64,000 nucleotides of DNA, from NCBI GenBank assembly GCA_963823105.1, contig CAWGKC010000017.1, forward strand, positions 186,001 to 250,000. The letters are read 5' to 3'. A program made the position numbers and the translations under genes. The notes beneath the pieces were generated by a model that saw nothing but the letters and a program-made list of their open reading frames with translations, was not told where the DNA came from and searched no databases. Numbering within the stretch: the stretch's first letter is position 1; every line of letters starts with the position of its first letter. Below, one piece after another: positions 35,145 to 44,756 of the stretch. This DNA comes from JAJYKC01 sp963823105. GTDB lineage: Bacteria; Acidobacteriota; Terriglobia; Bryobacterales; Bryobacteraceae.

Positions 35145-36587
35145 TTAATAAGCCTTGGCGATCACCGCCCGGCGGTCCACCATTTCGCCGGACAGGATGC
35201 ACTTGCCCGGCCCGTCGAACTCATCCACCAGCGGGATATTCCGCACGCTGGCTTTGAATTCCTTGATGCGCGCATCGTGAGCCGGATCGTCCTTGAGGTG
35301 GGCCATGACGAATTTGCCGCCGCCCTTCTCGGCCGTCACGTCGTTCAGAATCGCTTCCACCTCTTCAATCGAATTGGCGAGCACTGTTTTTTCCTTCAAG
35401 CGCCGCTTCGCCGCGGTGTACAAATCCGTCTGGATCGCATCGAGCGCCCACGCGAGCTTCGACGCCGCTTCGGTTTGCGGGATCGTCTCCTTTACGCCGG
35501 TGTCGCGGCGTTTCATCACGACGCTGCCCGCCGCCACATCGCGCGGACCCAGTTCAAAAACCACCGGAACCCCAAGCCGCTCCCAATGGAAAAACTTCGC
35601 GCCGGGACTCTGGCCTTCGCGCTCATCCACCGGCGCGCCTAGTTCCGCCGCGAGGCGCGCGGCTACTTCCATCACCTGCGACCGCTCTTCGTCCTTGCGA
35701 TAAATGGGAACGATTACCGCTTTTTGCGGCGCTACTTTCGGCGGCAAAACAAGTCCTTTGTCGTCGGAATGCGTCATAATCAGCGCGCCGATTAGCCTTG
35801 TGCTGACGCCCCAACTGGTCTGCCATACGTAATCGAGCGCGCCCTCTTTCGTCTGAAACTTGACGTCGAACGCCTTGCCGAAGTTCTGAGCCAGATCGTG
35901 GCTTGTGCCCGCCTGCAGCGCCAAACCGTTTTGCATCATCGCCTCGATCGAGTACGATTTCAACGCGCCGGCGAACTTCTCCGCTTGCGTCTTCTCGCCT
36001 TTCACCACGGGCATGGCCATCACGTCCTCGGCCACTTCCGCATAAAGATCGAGGATGCGCAGCGCCTCCGCCGCCGCCTCCTCGTGCGTCGAGTGCGCGG
36101 TGTGCCCCTCCTGCCAGAGGAACTCGGTCGTCCGCAGAAACAGGCGCGTCCGCAGCTCCCACCGTACGACGTTCGCCCACTGGTTCACCAGCACGGGCAA
36201 GTCGCGGTAGCTCTGAATCCACTTGGAGAAGAAGTGGCCGACCAGCGTCTCCGAAGTCGGACGGATGACGTAGGGCTCCTCCAATTCCTTGCCTCCGGCG
36301 ATGGTGACCACCGCGAGTTCCGGCGCAAAGCCTTCCACATGCTCGGCTTCTTTTTCGAGAAAACTCCGCGGGATCAGCAGAGGCATATAGATATTGCGAT
36401 GGCCGGTGGCTTTGAAGCGCGTGTCGAGTTCCCGTTGCAGGGCCTCCCACACCGCGTAGCCGTTCGGCTTGATCACCATGCAGCCCTTCACGATCTCCGC
36501 CGGCTCCGCCATGTCGCCGCGCAAAACGACGTCCTGATACCAGGTGGCGAAGTCCTTTTCGCGCGGGGTGATGGGTGATTCCGCCAT
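35145..36587 (-). CDS. proS: Prolyl-tRNA synthetase, archaeal/eukaryotic-like type
   Basis: A 480-residue class II synthetase that charges tRNA-Pro. Motif 2 region is PYVIRPTSETLVGHFFSKWI, motif 2 proper RWELRTRLFLRTTEFLWQEG, and HTAHSTHEEAAAEALRI follows; the C-terminal anticodon-binding domain has QKAVIVPIYRKDEER. The absence of the bacterial editing insertion and the ending VDRRAVIAKAY mark the short archaeal/eukaryotic-type ProRS, which is used by a number of bacterial lineages. I start at ATG 36587 (MAESPITPREKDFATWYQD), with AAGGA ten bases upstream, rather than 36641. Confidence 0.95.
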   Translation of the reverse strand: MAESPITPREKDFATWYQDVVLRGDMAEPAEIVKGCMVIKPNGYAVWEALQRELDTRFKATGHRNIYMPLLIPRSFLEKEAEHVEGFAPELAVVTIAGGKELEEPYVIRPTSETLVGHFFSKWIQSYRDLPVLVNQWANVVRWELRTRLFLRTTEFLWQEGHTAHSTHEEAAAEALRILDLYAEVAEDVMAMPVVKGEKTQAEKFAGALKSYSIEAMMQNGLALQAGTSHDLAQNFGKAFDVKFQTKEGALDYVWQTSWGVSTRLIGALIMTHSDDKGLVLPPKVAPQKAVIVPIYRKDEERSQVMEVAARLAAELGAPVDEREGQSPGAKFFHWERLGVPVVFELGPRDVAAGSVVMKRRDTGVKETIPQTEAASKLAWALDAIQTDLYTAAKRRLKEKTVLANSIEEVEAILNDVTAEKGGGKFVMAHLKDDPAHDARIKEFKASVRNIPLVDEFDGPGKCILSGEMVDRRAVIAKAY

Positions 36588-36703
36588 TTTTGGTTGTCCT
36601 TCGATCGTGCGCCCGAGGCCGGCTCTTCGACCGTCAACCAAAAATAGTAACGCGATTTCCCGTCGCGAAGTCCGGAGTTTCGTATACTCTGTAAATCGCC
36701 GAC

Positions 36704-38584
36704 ATGCTGAATTCCACGTACCGCGCCAGCGCGCTGTTGATGGCTACAATCGCCGCGAAGGGAATGACGGTAACGGTCACGCCATCACCCGCGCCCCCTC
36801 GGCCGGTGGGAACCGTAGTTACTTGGAAGGCCGCCGCTTCCGATGCCGGAAATGGCGTCGTCGCTTACCGCTTTCGCGTAGCCGGCAGGGACGGTGTTTT
36901 CCATATGGCGCGAGACTTCAGCCAGAGTTCCGAGTTCGCCTGGAATCCGTCCGCGCAAGAAGGGCGGTACAAGATCGAGGCGACTGCGCGGAATAACGCG
37001 ACCGGCACGACGGCCGTGGCGGTCGCCGATTTTGAAGCCACTTCGCGCGTCATTGGGAATCGCGCGGCGGTGAATGGGACGGCGAACCCGTTAGTAGCGC
37101 TCTACAGCGCGCCGGGCTGTCCGAGTGGCGGCGCGGTGCGAGTCCGGTTCGCTCCGCGCGGCAGCGCCAATTATTCCTACACGCCGGCGAAGGCGTGTAC
37201 GCCGCTGCTAAGCGAGAATTTTTACGTGGCCGGCATGCATCCGAAAACGGCCTATGCGATGACGCACGAAATTGTTTCCGCCGCCGGCGCGACGCCAGGG
37301 CCTCCGCTGGAGTTTGAAACCGGCGCCATGCCCGCCGTCAGCCCTCTCGTGACGGTGAAAATCGCGGCGGGACCGGCGACGGACGAGGCCTATCCATTCC
37401 TGATGCACGCCTACGTGAGCAGCGATCCCAAGGTGACAGTCTTTGAGACCGCGGTCGATCTGGCCGGCGCGCCGGTATGGTTTTACCCCAGCCAGGATAT
37501 GGCGGAGATGACCCATCCGGTGGAGGGCGGAACGTTTCTGTTCATCGAAGACGGGTGGAACTCCTCGAGCGAACTGAAGCAGCAACAGCTTTTGCGCGAA
37601 GCGGACCTGGCCGGAAATGTCCTGCGCGAGACGAACGCCACACGGCTCTCCGAACAGCTCGCCGCGATGGGCAAGGAGCCATGCGGCGGAATCCATCACG
37701 AGATCCGGCGGATGCCGAACGGGGACACGTTGTTGATCGCCGGGCACGAACGCCATTTTCCGGCGGGGACGCAGAAGTCCGATCTGCCGGTGGACGTGCT
37801 GGGCGCGTACTTGCTGGTGTTGGATCCGGATTTTCAGTTGAAGTGGGCGTGGGACGCCTTCGACCACCTGGACGTGAACCGGACCCGCGAGGATACATGC
37901 GGCGTGCAGCGCCGGGGCGGATGCCCGCCGCTGATTTCCGCGCTCCCGGACAAAAAAGGAGTGCGGGTGGCGAACAACTGGCTTCACGCCAACTGCGCTT
38001 TCTACGTCCCGGAGGACGGCAGCATCGTGATGTCGTTGCGCATGCAGGACTGGGTGATTAAGATCGACTACGGCAATGGCGCGGGAACGGGGAAGATCCT
38101 GTGGAAGATGGGAATCGATGGCGATTTCAAAATGGAAAACGCCGGTGACGACCCGTTTCCCTGGTTCAGCCATCAGCACGACGTGGGATATTTTCCGGAA
38201 GCCGGAAGCCCTGGGATGGCGTTGATGACGCTCTTCGACAACGGCAATACACGCGTCGAAAAGAAGATCGCCGGGGCGAGCGTGAATAGCCGGGGAATGG
38301 CTCTGCGCGTGAACGAAGTGGCGCGGACGGTGCGCCCGGTGCTGGTGAAAGACCTGGGCCGCTATGCGGGAGGGGTTGGCAGCGCGCAGAAGCTTGCCGG
38401 CGGGAACTACCATTTTCAAGTCGGAACCGGAGGCCCTCCGCCGATTCCCGGAAATTACCAGGAAGATTTCGAGGTAAAACCGGGAGACACGCCGGCGAAT
38501 GGCACGTTTGTTTTGGACGAAAGCTCGCCGTTTCTCTGCTATCGCTCGTTCCGGATGCACAGCCTCTATTCGATGGAGCCATAG
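36704..38584 (+). CDS. Arylsulfotransferase (ASST)-like protein, copy 1
   Basis: A 626-residue protein. The N-terminal 170 residues are beta-rich with fibronectin/Ig-like character (YRFRVAGRDGVFHMARDF, VRVRFAPRGSANYSYTP); the rest is a propeller of the arylsulfotransferase type, with PCGGIHHEIRRMPNGDTLLI, VLDPDFQLKWAWDAFDHLDV and DPFPWFSHQHDVGYFPEAG. ASST enzymes move sulfate between phenols in the periplasm through a histidine. The hydrophobic start (RASALLMATIAAKGMTV) is a weak signal peptide. It is followed 28 bases later by a close paralogue. The sulfotransferase activity is inferred from the fold. Confidence 0.75.
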   Translation: MLNSTYRASALLMATIAAKGMTVTVTPSPAPPRPVGTVVTWKAAASDAGNGVVAYRFRVAGRDGVFHMARDFSQSSEFAWNPSAQEGRYKIEATARNNATGTTAVAVADFEATSRVIGNRAAVNGTANPLVALYSAPGCPSGGAVRVRFAPRGSANYSYTPAKACTPLLSENFYVAGMHPKTAYAMTHEIVSAAGATPGPPLEFETGAMPAVSPLVTVKIAAGPATDEAYPFLMHAYVSSDPKVTVFETAVDLAGAPVWFYPSQDMAEMTHPVEGGTFLFIEDGWNSSSELKQQQLLREADLAGNVLRETNATRLSEQLAAMGKEPCGGIHHEIRRMPNGDTLLIAGHERHFPAGTQKSDLPVDVLGAYLLVLDPDFQLKWAWDAFDHLDVNRTREDTCGVQRRGGCPPLISALPDKKGVRVANNWLHANCAFYVPEDGSIVMSLRMQDWVIKIDYGNGAGTGKILWKMGIDGDFKMENAGDDPFPWFSHQHDVGYFPEAGSPGMALMTLFDNGNTRVEKKIAGASVNSRGMALRVNEVARTVRPVLVKDLGRYAGGVGSAQKLAGGNYHFQVGTGGPPPIPGNYQEDFEVKPGDTPANGTFVLDESSPFLCYRSFRMHSLYSMEP

Positions 38585-38612
38585 CCGCGACTTATAAGCT
38601 ACAAATTACATC

Positions 38613-40505
38613 ATGCCCACATTCATCTTGAGTTCTTCGTTTCGCGCCAGCGCCCTGTTGCTGACCGCCGTCGCCGCGGAAGGGATGACGGTAACTCTGG
38701 CGCCGTCGCCCGCGCCGCCTCAACCCATAGGGACGGTAATTACGTGGAAGGCCGCCACGTCCGGCGCCGGCAAGGGCGTCTTCGCCTATCGCTTCCGCGT
38801 GGCCGGAGGCGACGGTGTTTTTCACATCGCCAGAGACTTCAGCCAGGATGCCGAGTTCCCTTGGAGCGCGTTCCCGCGGGAAGGGCGATACAAGATCGAA
38901 GTGACGGCGCGGAACAACGCAACGGGAAAGACGGCGGAGAAAACCGCGGAATTCGAAGCGTCCTCGCGGGTCAAAGACGGACATGCCGCGGTGAGCGCGA
39001 CGGCGGTTCCGTTGGTGGCGATTTATAGCGCGCCGGGATGCGCGAGCGGCGCGACGGTTCGAATTCGCTTCGCCCCGCGGGGAAGCACGGCGTACTCTTA
39101 TACGCCCGCAATGGCTTGTACGCCGCCGCTCAGCGAGAATTTCTACGTCGCCGGTATGCATCCGAAGACGACGTACGTAATGACGCATGAAGTGCTTTCC
39201 GATAGTGGCTCGACGGCGGGGCGGCCGCTGGAGTTTGAGACGGGCAGCGCGCCTTCGGTGACTCCGGCGGTGACGGTGAAGACGGCGGCGGGTGCGGGGA
39301 CGGACGAGGCCTATCCATTTCTGATGCACGACTATCTCGATCTCAATCCGAAGGGGATGGCGTTTGTGACGGCGGTGGATCTGGGCGGGACGCCGGTTTG
39401 GTTTTACCCCAGTAAAAGCATGGTGGAATTGACCCATCCCGTGGAGGGCGGGACGTTGCTGATCATCGAAGACGGGTGGAACTCGTCGAGCGATTTGAAG
39501 CAGGAACAATTGTTGCGCGAAGTGGACTTGGCCGGAAATGTCGTTCGCGAGACGAACGCCACGCGGTTGTCCGAACAGCTCGCGGCGATGGGCAAGGAGC
39601 CGTGCGGAGGCATTCATCACGAGGCGCGGCGGATGCCGAACGGCGACACGCTGCTGATCGCCGGCCACGAGCGGCATTTTCCGGCGGGGACGCAGAAGTC
39701 CGAGCTGCCGGTAGACGTGCTGGGGGCGTACTTGCTCGTGCTGGATCCCGATTTTCAATTGAAGTGGGCCTGGGACGGATTCGACCATCTAGATGTGAAT
39801 CGGACGCGCGAGGATACGTGCGGCGTAACGCGGCAAGGCGGATGTCCGCCGCTGATTTCCGCGCTGCCGGACAAGAAAGGCGTGCGCGTGGCGAACAACT
39901 GGCTGCACGCCAACAGCGCGGTCTACGTTCCGGAAGACGGCAGCATGGTGATGTCGCTGCGTATGCAGGACTGGGTGATTAAGATCGATTACGGGAACGG
40001 CAAGGGAAGCGGGAAGATCCTCTGGAAGATGGGCGTCGATGGCGATTTCAAAATGGAGGGCGCCGGCAGCGACCCGTTTCCCTGGTTCAGCCATCAACAC
40101 GACGTGGGGTATTTTCCGGAGGCGGGGAATCCTGGCATTGCGTTGATGACCGCGTTCGACAACGGCAATACGCGCGTCGAGAAAAAGATAGCGGGGGCGA
40201 GCGTGAATAGCCGCGGGATGGTTCTGCGGGTGAACGAGGCCGCACGCACTGTAAGCCCGGTGGTGGCGAAAGACCTCGGCCATTACGCGATGGCGGTGGG
40301 CAGCGCGCAGAAACTGGCGGGCGGAGACTATTATTTTCAGATCGGATTCGGAGGGCCTCCGCCGAAGCCCATGAATTATCAGGAAGATTTCGAGGTAAAA
40401 CCGGGCGGCGCGCCCACGAACGGCACGTTGGTTCTGGACGAAAGCTCGCCTTCGATCAGCTATCGCACGTTCCGGATGCACAGCCTTTATTCGATGGAGC
40501 CTTAG
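38613..40505 (+). CDS. Arylsulfotransferase (ASST)-like protein, copy 2
   Basis: A 630-residue paralogue of the preceding gene, alignable from end to end with long identical stretches in the propeller half (for example GTQKS, PVDVLGAYLLVLDPDFQLKW, KIAGASVNSRGM). The N-terminal and middle parts have diverged more. The same candidate histidines (GGIHHEARRMPNGDTL, WFSHQHDVGYF) are kept. The pair arose by tandem duplication and both frames are intact, so both are probably functional. The start PTFILSSSFRASALLLTAVA is a possible signal sequence. Confidence 0.75.
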   Translation: MPTFILSSSFRASALLLTAVAAEGMTVTLAPSPAPPQPIGTVITWKAATSGAGKGVFAYRFRVAGGDGVFHIARDFSQDAEFPWSAFPREGRYKIEVTARNNATGKTAEKTAEFEASSRVKDGHAAVSATAVPLVAIYSAPGCASGATVRIRFAPRGSTAYSYTPAMACTPPLSENFYVAGMHPKTTYVMTHEVLSDSGSTAGRPLEFETGSAPSVTPAVTVKTAAGAGTDEAYPFLMHDYLDLNPKGMAFVTAVDLGGTPVWFYPSKSMVELTHPVEGGTLLIIEDGWNSSSDLKQEQLLREVDLAGNVVRETNATRLSEQLAAMGKEPCGGIHHEARRMPNGDTLLIAGHERHFPAGTQKSELPVDVLGAYLLVLDPDFQLKWAWDGFDHLDVNRTREDTCGVTRQGGCPPLISALPDKKGVRVANNWLHANSAVYVPEDGSMVMSLRMQDWVIKIDYGNGKGSGKILWKMGVDGDFKMEGAGSDPFPWFSHQHDVGYFPEAGNPGIALMTAFDNGNTRVEKKIAGASVNSRGMVLRVNEAARTVSPVVAKDLGHYAMAVGSAQKLAGGDYYFQIGFGGPPPKPMNYQEDFEVKPGGAPTNGTLVLDESSPSISYRTFRMHSLYSMEP

Positions 40506-40550
40506 CGCCGGACGAACGGCGGGTTACACTAGGAGTTTAGGAGTTGTAAT

Positions 40551-41541
40551 TTGCCCATCCGCAAGTCCTTCCAGAGCTTTCTGCGCCTGAGCGCGCATAT
40601 CCAGATGCTGCCGCTGCTCGAAAGCGGCGAGGAGACGCTGGTCGGAGGCCAGGCGGTGATGGAGGGCGTCATGATGCGCGCCCCGCACAGCTATTGCGTC
40701 GCCGTCCGGAAGCCGGATGGAACCATCGTCACGGAAGAGAATCCTCTGCCCCGCGTGTCGGAGAAATATCCGGCGTTCAAACTCCCCGTGTTGAGGGGTT
40801 TGGGAACGCTGGGCCATGCGATGTGGCTGGGGATGAAAGCACTCCGATTTTCGGCCAATGCCTCGCTCGAGAACGGCGGCGCCGGGGAGAAGCCGGTCAA
40901 AATTTCATCGGGGATGATGACGGCTGAATCTCGTCTTCTCGCTTCTGGCGTTCCTGTTTTTCTTCAAGTTCGTGCCGCTCTATATCGCGACATTCGTGGG
41001 CGCCCGCTATGCGCCTTTGCACGGCAGGCTGGCGGTGAATCTGCTGGACGGGGCGATCCGCATCGTCATCTTCCTGGGGTACCTGTGGCTTTTGTCGCGG
41101 CTGAAAGACATCCACCGCGTCTTCGAATATCACGGGGCCGAGCACAAGGTGGTTTTCAATTACGAGAGCGGCGCACCGGTGACGGTGGAGAACGCGCAGA
41201 AATTCGTGACATGGCATCCGCGTTGCGGCACCAGCTTTTTGATGGTGGTGATGGTGCTGTCGATGTTCGTTTACGCGCTGCTGCCGTTCGACGGCTTCGC
41301 GGCGAAACTGGGCGGGCGCATCGCGCTGCTCCCGGTGGTGGCGGGGTTGAGCTACGAACTGATCCGCTTCGCGGCCAAGCGGCGCGGCGGCATGCTGGCG
41401 GCGCTCACCGCGCCGGGACTGTGGCTGCAGCGGATCACGACGAAGCCGCCGGATGACGCGCAAGCCGCGGTGGCGATTCACGCGCTCCAGGGCGCGATGG
41501 CGCTCGAACAGGCGCAGGGTGGCGAACCGGTGATCGCCTGA
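40551..41541 (+). CDS. DUF1385 family membrane protein (one frameshift)
   Basis: The N-terminal part has the DUF1385 signature ETLVGGQAVMEGVMMRAPHS and VRKPDGTIVTEENPLPRVSE. After an indel near 40925 the frame continues with hydrophobic helices (FSLLAFLFFFKFVPLY, AIRIVIFLGYLWLLSRLKD), then VFEYHGAEHKVVFNYESG and TWHPRCGTSFLMVVMVLSMF. Joined length is about 330 residues, normal for this YqhQ-like family of unknown function. It often precedes prfA and prmC, as here. The start is TTG with AGGAG seven bases upstream. Confidence 0.85.
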
Positions 41542-41559
41542 GGAGCGAGGAGCGACGAC

Positions 41560-42657
41560 GTGGCGGATATGGAATATTCCGGTAGGCTCGACGAGATCGA
41601 GCGGCGGTTCGAGGCTTTGACCGCCCAGATGGCCGATCCGTCCGTGATCGGCGATTCGGACGCCTACCGCAAAATTACGAAGCAACAGAGCGAGCTGTCC
41701 GAAGTCGCGGCGAAGTATCGCGAGTACAAGCAGGTGGCGCAAAACCTGGGACAAGCGCGGCAATTTCTTCAGGAGAGCGACGCCGAGCTTCGCGAGATGG
41801 CCGAGTTGGAAGTTCTGCAACTGGAGCCGCGGCTGGCCGAGATCCAGGAAGAGCTGAAGGTGATGCTGCTGCCGAAGGACCCCAACGACGAGAAGAACGT
41901 CGTGCTGGAAATCCGCGCGGGCACCGGCGGCGACGAAGCGACGCTGTTCGCGGCGGAGGTGTTCCGCATGTATGGACGCTACGCCGAGGCGCGCCATTGG
42001 CGGGTGGAAGTGACGTCGGTGAGCGAGTCGTCGGTGGGCGGCTTGAAGGAAGTGATCGCCCTCGTCAGCGGAAACAAGGTCTACAGCCAGCTCAAATACG
42101 AGAGCGGCGTTCATCGCGTTCAACGGGTTCCGGAGACGGAGCAGCAGGGGCGCGTTCACACCTCCGCCATCACCGTCGCCGTGCTGCCCGAGGCCGACGA
42201 GGTGGAAATCAAAATCGACGCCAAAGACATTCGAGTGGATACGTTCTGTTCGTCGGGGCCGGGTGGACAATCGGTGAACACAACTTATTCGGCGGTGCGC
42301 ATCACGCACTTGCCGACCGGCGTCGTCGTTTCCTGCCAGGACGAGAAATCGCAAATCAAAAACCGTGCGAAAGCGGAGCGGGTGCTGCGGTCGCGCTTGT
42401 ATGAAATCGAAATGCTGAAGCAGCGCGAGCAGATCGGGGCGGAACGGCGGAGCATGGTGGGCACCGGCGACCGCAGCGAGAAAATCCGCACATACAACTT
42501 TCCTCAGAACCGCGTGACCGACCACCGCATCGGACTGACTCTGCATCAATTGGACCTGGTGATGGAGGGAAGGCTGGAGCCGATCATCGAAGCGCTGACG
42601 ACGCATTATCAGACCGAGAAGCTTAAGGACGAAGGCTCGGAGGGGCGGGCGGCATAG
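41560..42657 (+). CDS. prfA: Peptide chain release factor 1
   Basis: A 365-residue class I release factor that ends translation at UAA and UAG. The catalytic GGQ is in SGPGGQSVNTTYSAVR, within the normal context for peptidyl-tRNA hydrolysis. The stop-codon-reading region contains RVPETEQQGRVHTSAITVAV, and the C-terminus LTLHQLDLVMEGRLEPII is typical of RF1. Start is GTG 41560; ATG 41572 is possible. It lies between DUF1385 and prmC, the methyltransferase that modifies its GGQ glutamine, so substrate and enzyme are co-expressed. Confidence 0.95.
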   Translation: MADMEYSGRLDEIERRFEALTAQMADPSVIGDSDAYRKITKQQSELSEVAAKYREYKQVAQNLGQARQFLQESDAELREMAELEVLQLEPRLAEIQEELKVMLLPKDPNDEKNVVLEIRAGTGGDEATLFAAEVFRMYGRYAEARHWRVEVTSVSESSVGGLKEVIALVSGNKVYSQLKYESGVHRVQRVPETEQQGRVHTSAITVAVLPEADEVEIKIDAKDIRVDTFCSSGPGGQSVNTTYSAVRITHLPTGVVVSCQDEKSQIKNRAKAERVLRSRLYEIEMLKQREQIGAERRSMVGTGDRSEKIRTYNFPQNRVTDHRIGLTLHQLDLVMEGRLEPIIEALTTHYQTEKLKDEGSEGRAA

Positions 42658-42667
42658 CGGGCGCGGC

Positions 42668-43500
42668 GTGACGCTCCAAACGGCACTGGCGCAAGGGACC
42701 GCGCTGCTCGACGACGGCGGGATCCCGGCGGCGCGATTGACCGCCGAGGTATTGCTCGGCTTCGCGCTGAGAAAGGAGCGGGAGTTTCTCTACGCCCATT
42801 CCGGCGACGAACTCACTGAGAACGGCTGGATTCATTACGGGCGCTATCTGCACCAGCGCCTGGGCGGGATGCCGACGCAGTACATCACGGGACGGCAGGA
42901 GTTTTACGGGCGGGAGTTTCGCGTGACGCCGGACGTGCTGATTCCCCGCCCCGAGACCGAGCACCTGGTGGAGGCGGCGCTGGAACGGATCTCGCCGGGG
43001 GATACGGTACTCGACGTCGGCACAGGTTCCGGCGCCATTGCGGTGACTCTCGCCCAGGAGCGGCCAGGGGCGCGCGTCCTCGCGAGCGACATATCGGAGG
43101 CGGCGTTGCGTGTGGCCGCGGCCAATGCCCGGCGGCACCGAGGCGCGGGTTGCGTTCGTTTGCGCGGATCTCACAGCGGCCTTCGCCGCCGCCTCGATCG
43201 ATGTGTTGGTTTCCAATCCTCCTTACGTTCCGCTTGCCGGCGCCGAGGGACTCCAGCGCGAGGTGCGGGACTATGAGCCCAAGGTCGCGCTTGTTCGGAG
43301 GCGAGACCGGCACCGAGATTTACCTGCGCTTGTCGGTGGAAGCCTTGCGCGTGCTGCGGCCGGGCGGATGGCTGCTGTTGGAGCTCGGCTACAATTCGGA
43401 GGAGCGAGTGCGGGCGATGCTGGACGGGCGATGGACGAACGTGCAATCCGGCCCCGATCTGGCCGGCATTCCGCGCGTGCTGGCGGCACGAAAAGTTTGA
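42668..43500 (+). CDS. prmC: Release factor glutamine methyltransferase (two frameshifts)
   Basis: The N-terminal part reads ERISPGDTVLDVGTGSGAIA (SAM-binding motif I) after LIPRPETEHLVEAAL. After an indel near 43135 it continues with CADLTAAFAAASIDVLVSNP and PYVP, the NPPY motif that holds the glutamine substrate, and after another near 43293 with FGGETGTEIYLRLSVEALRV to the end. The joined length of about 277 residues is normal. PrmC methylates the GGQ motif of RF1/RF2. A broken prmC would be very harmful, so sequencing indels are the likely cause. Confidence 0.9.
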
Positions 43501-43510
43501 CGGATTCCCG

Positions 43511-44746
43511 ATGGCGGCCACCTTCTTTCACGTCGATATGGACGCGTTCTTCGTCTCGGTGGAAGAATTATTCGACCCGTCGCTGAAGGGGAAAGCCGTG
43601 GTGGTGGGCGGCAAGCCGGATCAACGCGGAGTGGTCTCCGCCGCCTCCTACGCCGCGCGAAAGTTCGGAGTCCATTCGGCGATGCCCCTGCGAACGGCTT
43701 ACAAGCTGTGTCCAAGCGCGATCTTCGTCGAAGGACACATGGACCGTTACCGGGACTATTCCAAACGCGTTTTCACCGTGCTGCAGTCGTTCACCCCGCT
43801 CGTCGATATGGCGTCGATCGATGAGGCGTATCTCGACGTGACGGGGACCGCGCGGCTCCACGGAGAGCCGCTCGAAGCCGCTCACCGGTTGCACCGGCGG
43901 ATGGCCGAGACCACAGGGCTGAACTGCTCGATCGGGATTTCGCGATCGCGGATGGTGGCGAAAGTGGCCTCCGATCAGGCGAAGCCGAACGGCGTGTTGT
44001 GGATCGTGCCGGGAATGGAGGCCACTTTTCTTGCGCCGCTCGAAGTCCGCAAGATTCCCGGAGTGGGAAAAGTGACGGAGAAGCGGCTACACGAATGCGG
44101 CGTGCGGCGGGTACGGGATCTGGCCGCGATGGATGAGGAGTTTCTCGGCGCGCGATTCGGAAAATGGGGGCTGGCGCTGGCGGGGAAAGCGCGCGGGCTC
44201 GACGCGGGCGGGTGGTTCGACGAGGAAGTGGGCGCCGAGCGGGAGGCGAAATCGCTGAGCCACGAACATACGTTCAATGAAGATACCGCCGACGCCGCGC
44301 GGTTGGAGGCTACGCTGGCGCGGCTATCGGAGATGGTGGGGCGCAGGCTGCGCGAGCACGGGCTATTCGCGCGGACGGTGCAATTGAAACTGCGCGACAC
44401 GGATTTCACGACGCACACGAGGGCTGTTTCGCTCGACCACGCTACGCAGATCGATGCGGAGATTTTCAACGCGGCGCGGGCGTTGTTTCGTAAAACTTGG
44501 AAGCGCGGAGCGGTGCGATTGCTTGGCGTTCACACGTCGTCCTTCGAAGAACACGAGGGGCAGACGAATCTCCTTGGCGAGGACAGGACGGACCGTTGGC
44601 GGAAGGCCCTGAGTGCCATGGACCGGCTCCGTGACAAATACGGTGACGCAAGCGTGACGCTCGCGGCTGGAATGACGGCCCGGTTCCGCGAACGGGTGCA
44701 GGAAAATCCGGCCGATTTGCCGGGAAAAGAACCTGAGAAGAAGTAG
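43511..44746 (+). CDS. dinB: DNA polymerase IV (Y family)
   Basis: A 411-residue translesion polymerase. The metal-binding FFHVDMDAFFVSVEEL and ASIDEAYLDVTG motifs hold the catalytic acidic residues; AVVVGGKPDQRGVVSAASYA is the fingers motif, and the little-finger domain contains KSLSHEHTFNEDTAD. The C-terminal tail RERVQENPADLPGKEPEKK may act in clamp binding, but no clear clamp motif is seen. It is the last gene of the DUF1385-prfA-prmC operon and is intact. No LexA box was noted upstream. Confidence 0.93.
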   Translation: MAATFFHVDMDAFFVSVEELFDPSLKGKAVVVGGKPDQRGVVSAASYAARKFGVHSAMPLRTAYKLCPSAIFVEGHMDRYRDYSKRVFTVLQSFTPLVDMASIDEAYLDVTGTARLHGEPLEAAHRLHRRMAETTGLNCSIGISRSRMVAKVASDQAKPNGVLWIVPGMEATFLAPLEVRKIPGVGKVTEKRLHECGVRRVRDLAAMDEEFLGARFGKWGLALAGKARGLDAGGWFDEEVGAEREAKSLSHEHTFNEDTADAARLEATLARLSEMVGRRLREHGLFARTVQLKLRDTDFTTHTRAVSLDHATQIDAEIFNAARALFRKTWKRGAVRLLGVHTSSFEEHEGQTNLLGEDRTDRWRKALSAMDRLRDKYGDASVTLAAGMTARFRERVQENPADLPGKEPEKK

Positions 44747-44756
44747 CGGCGGGCGC

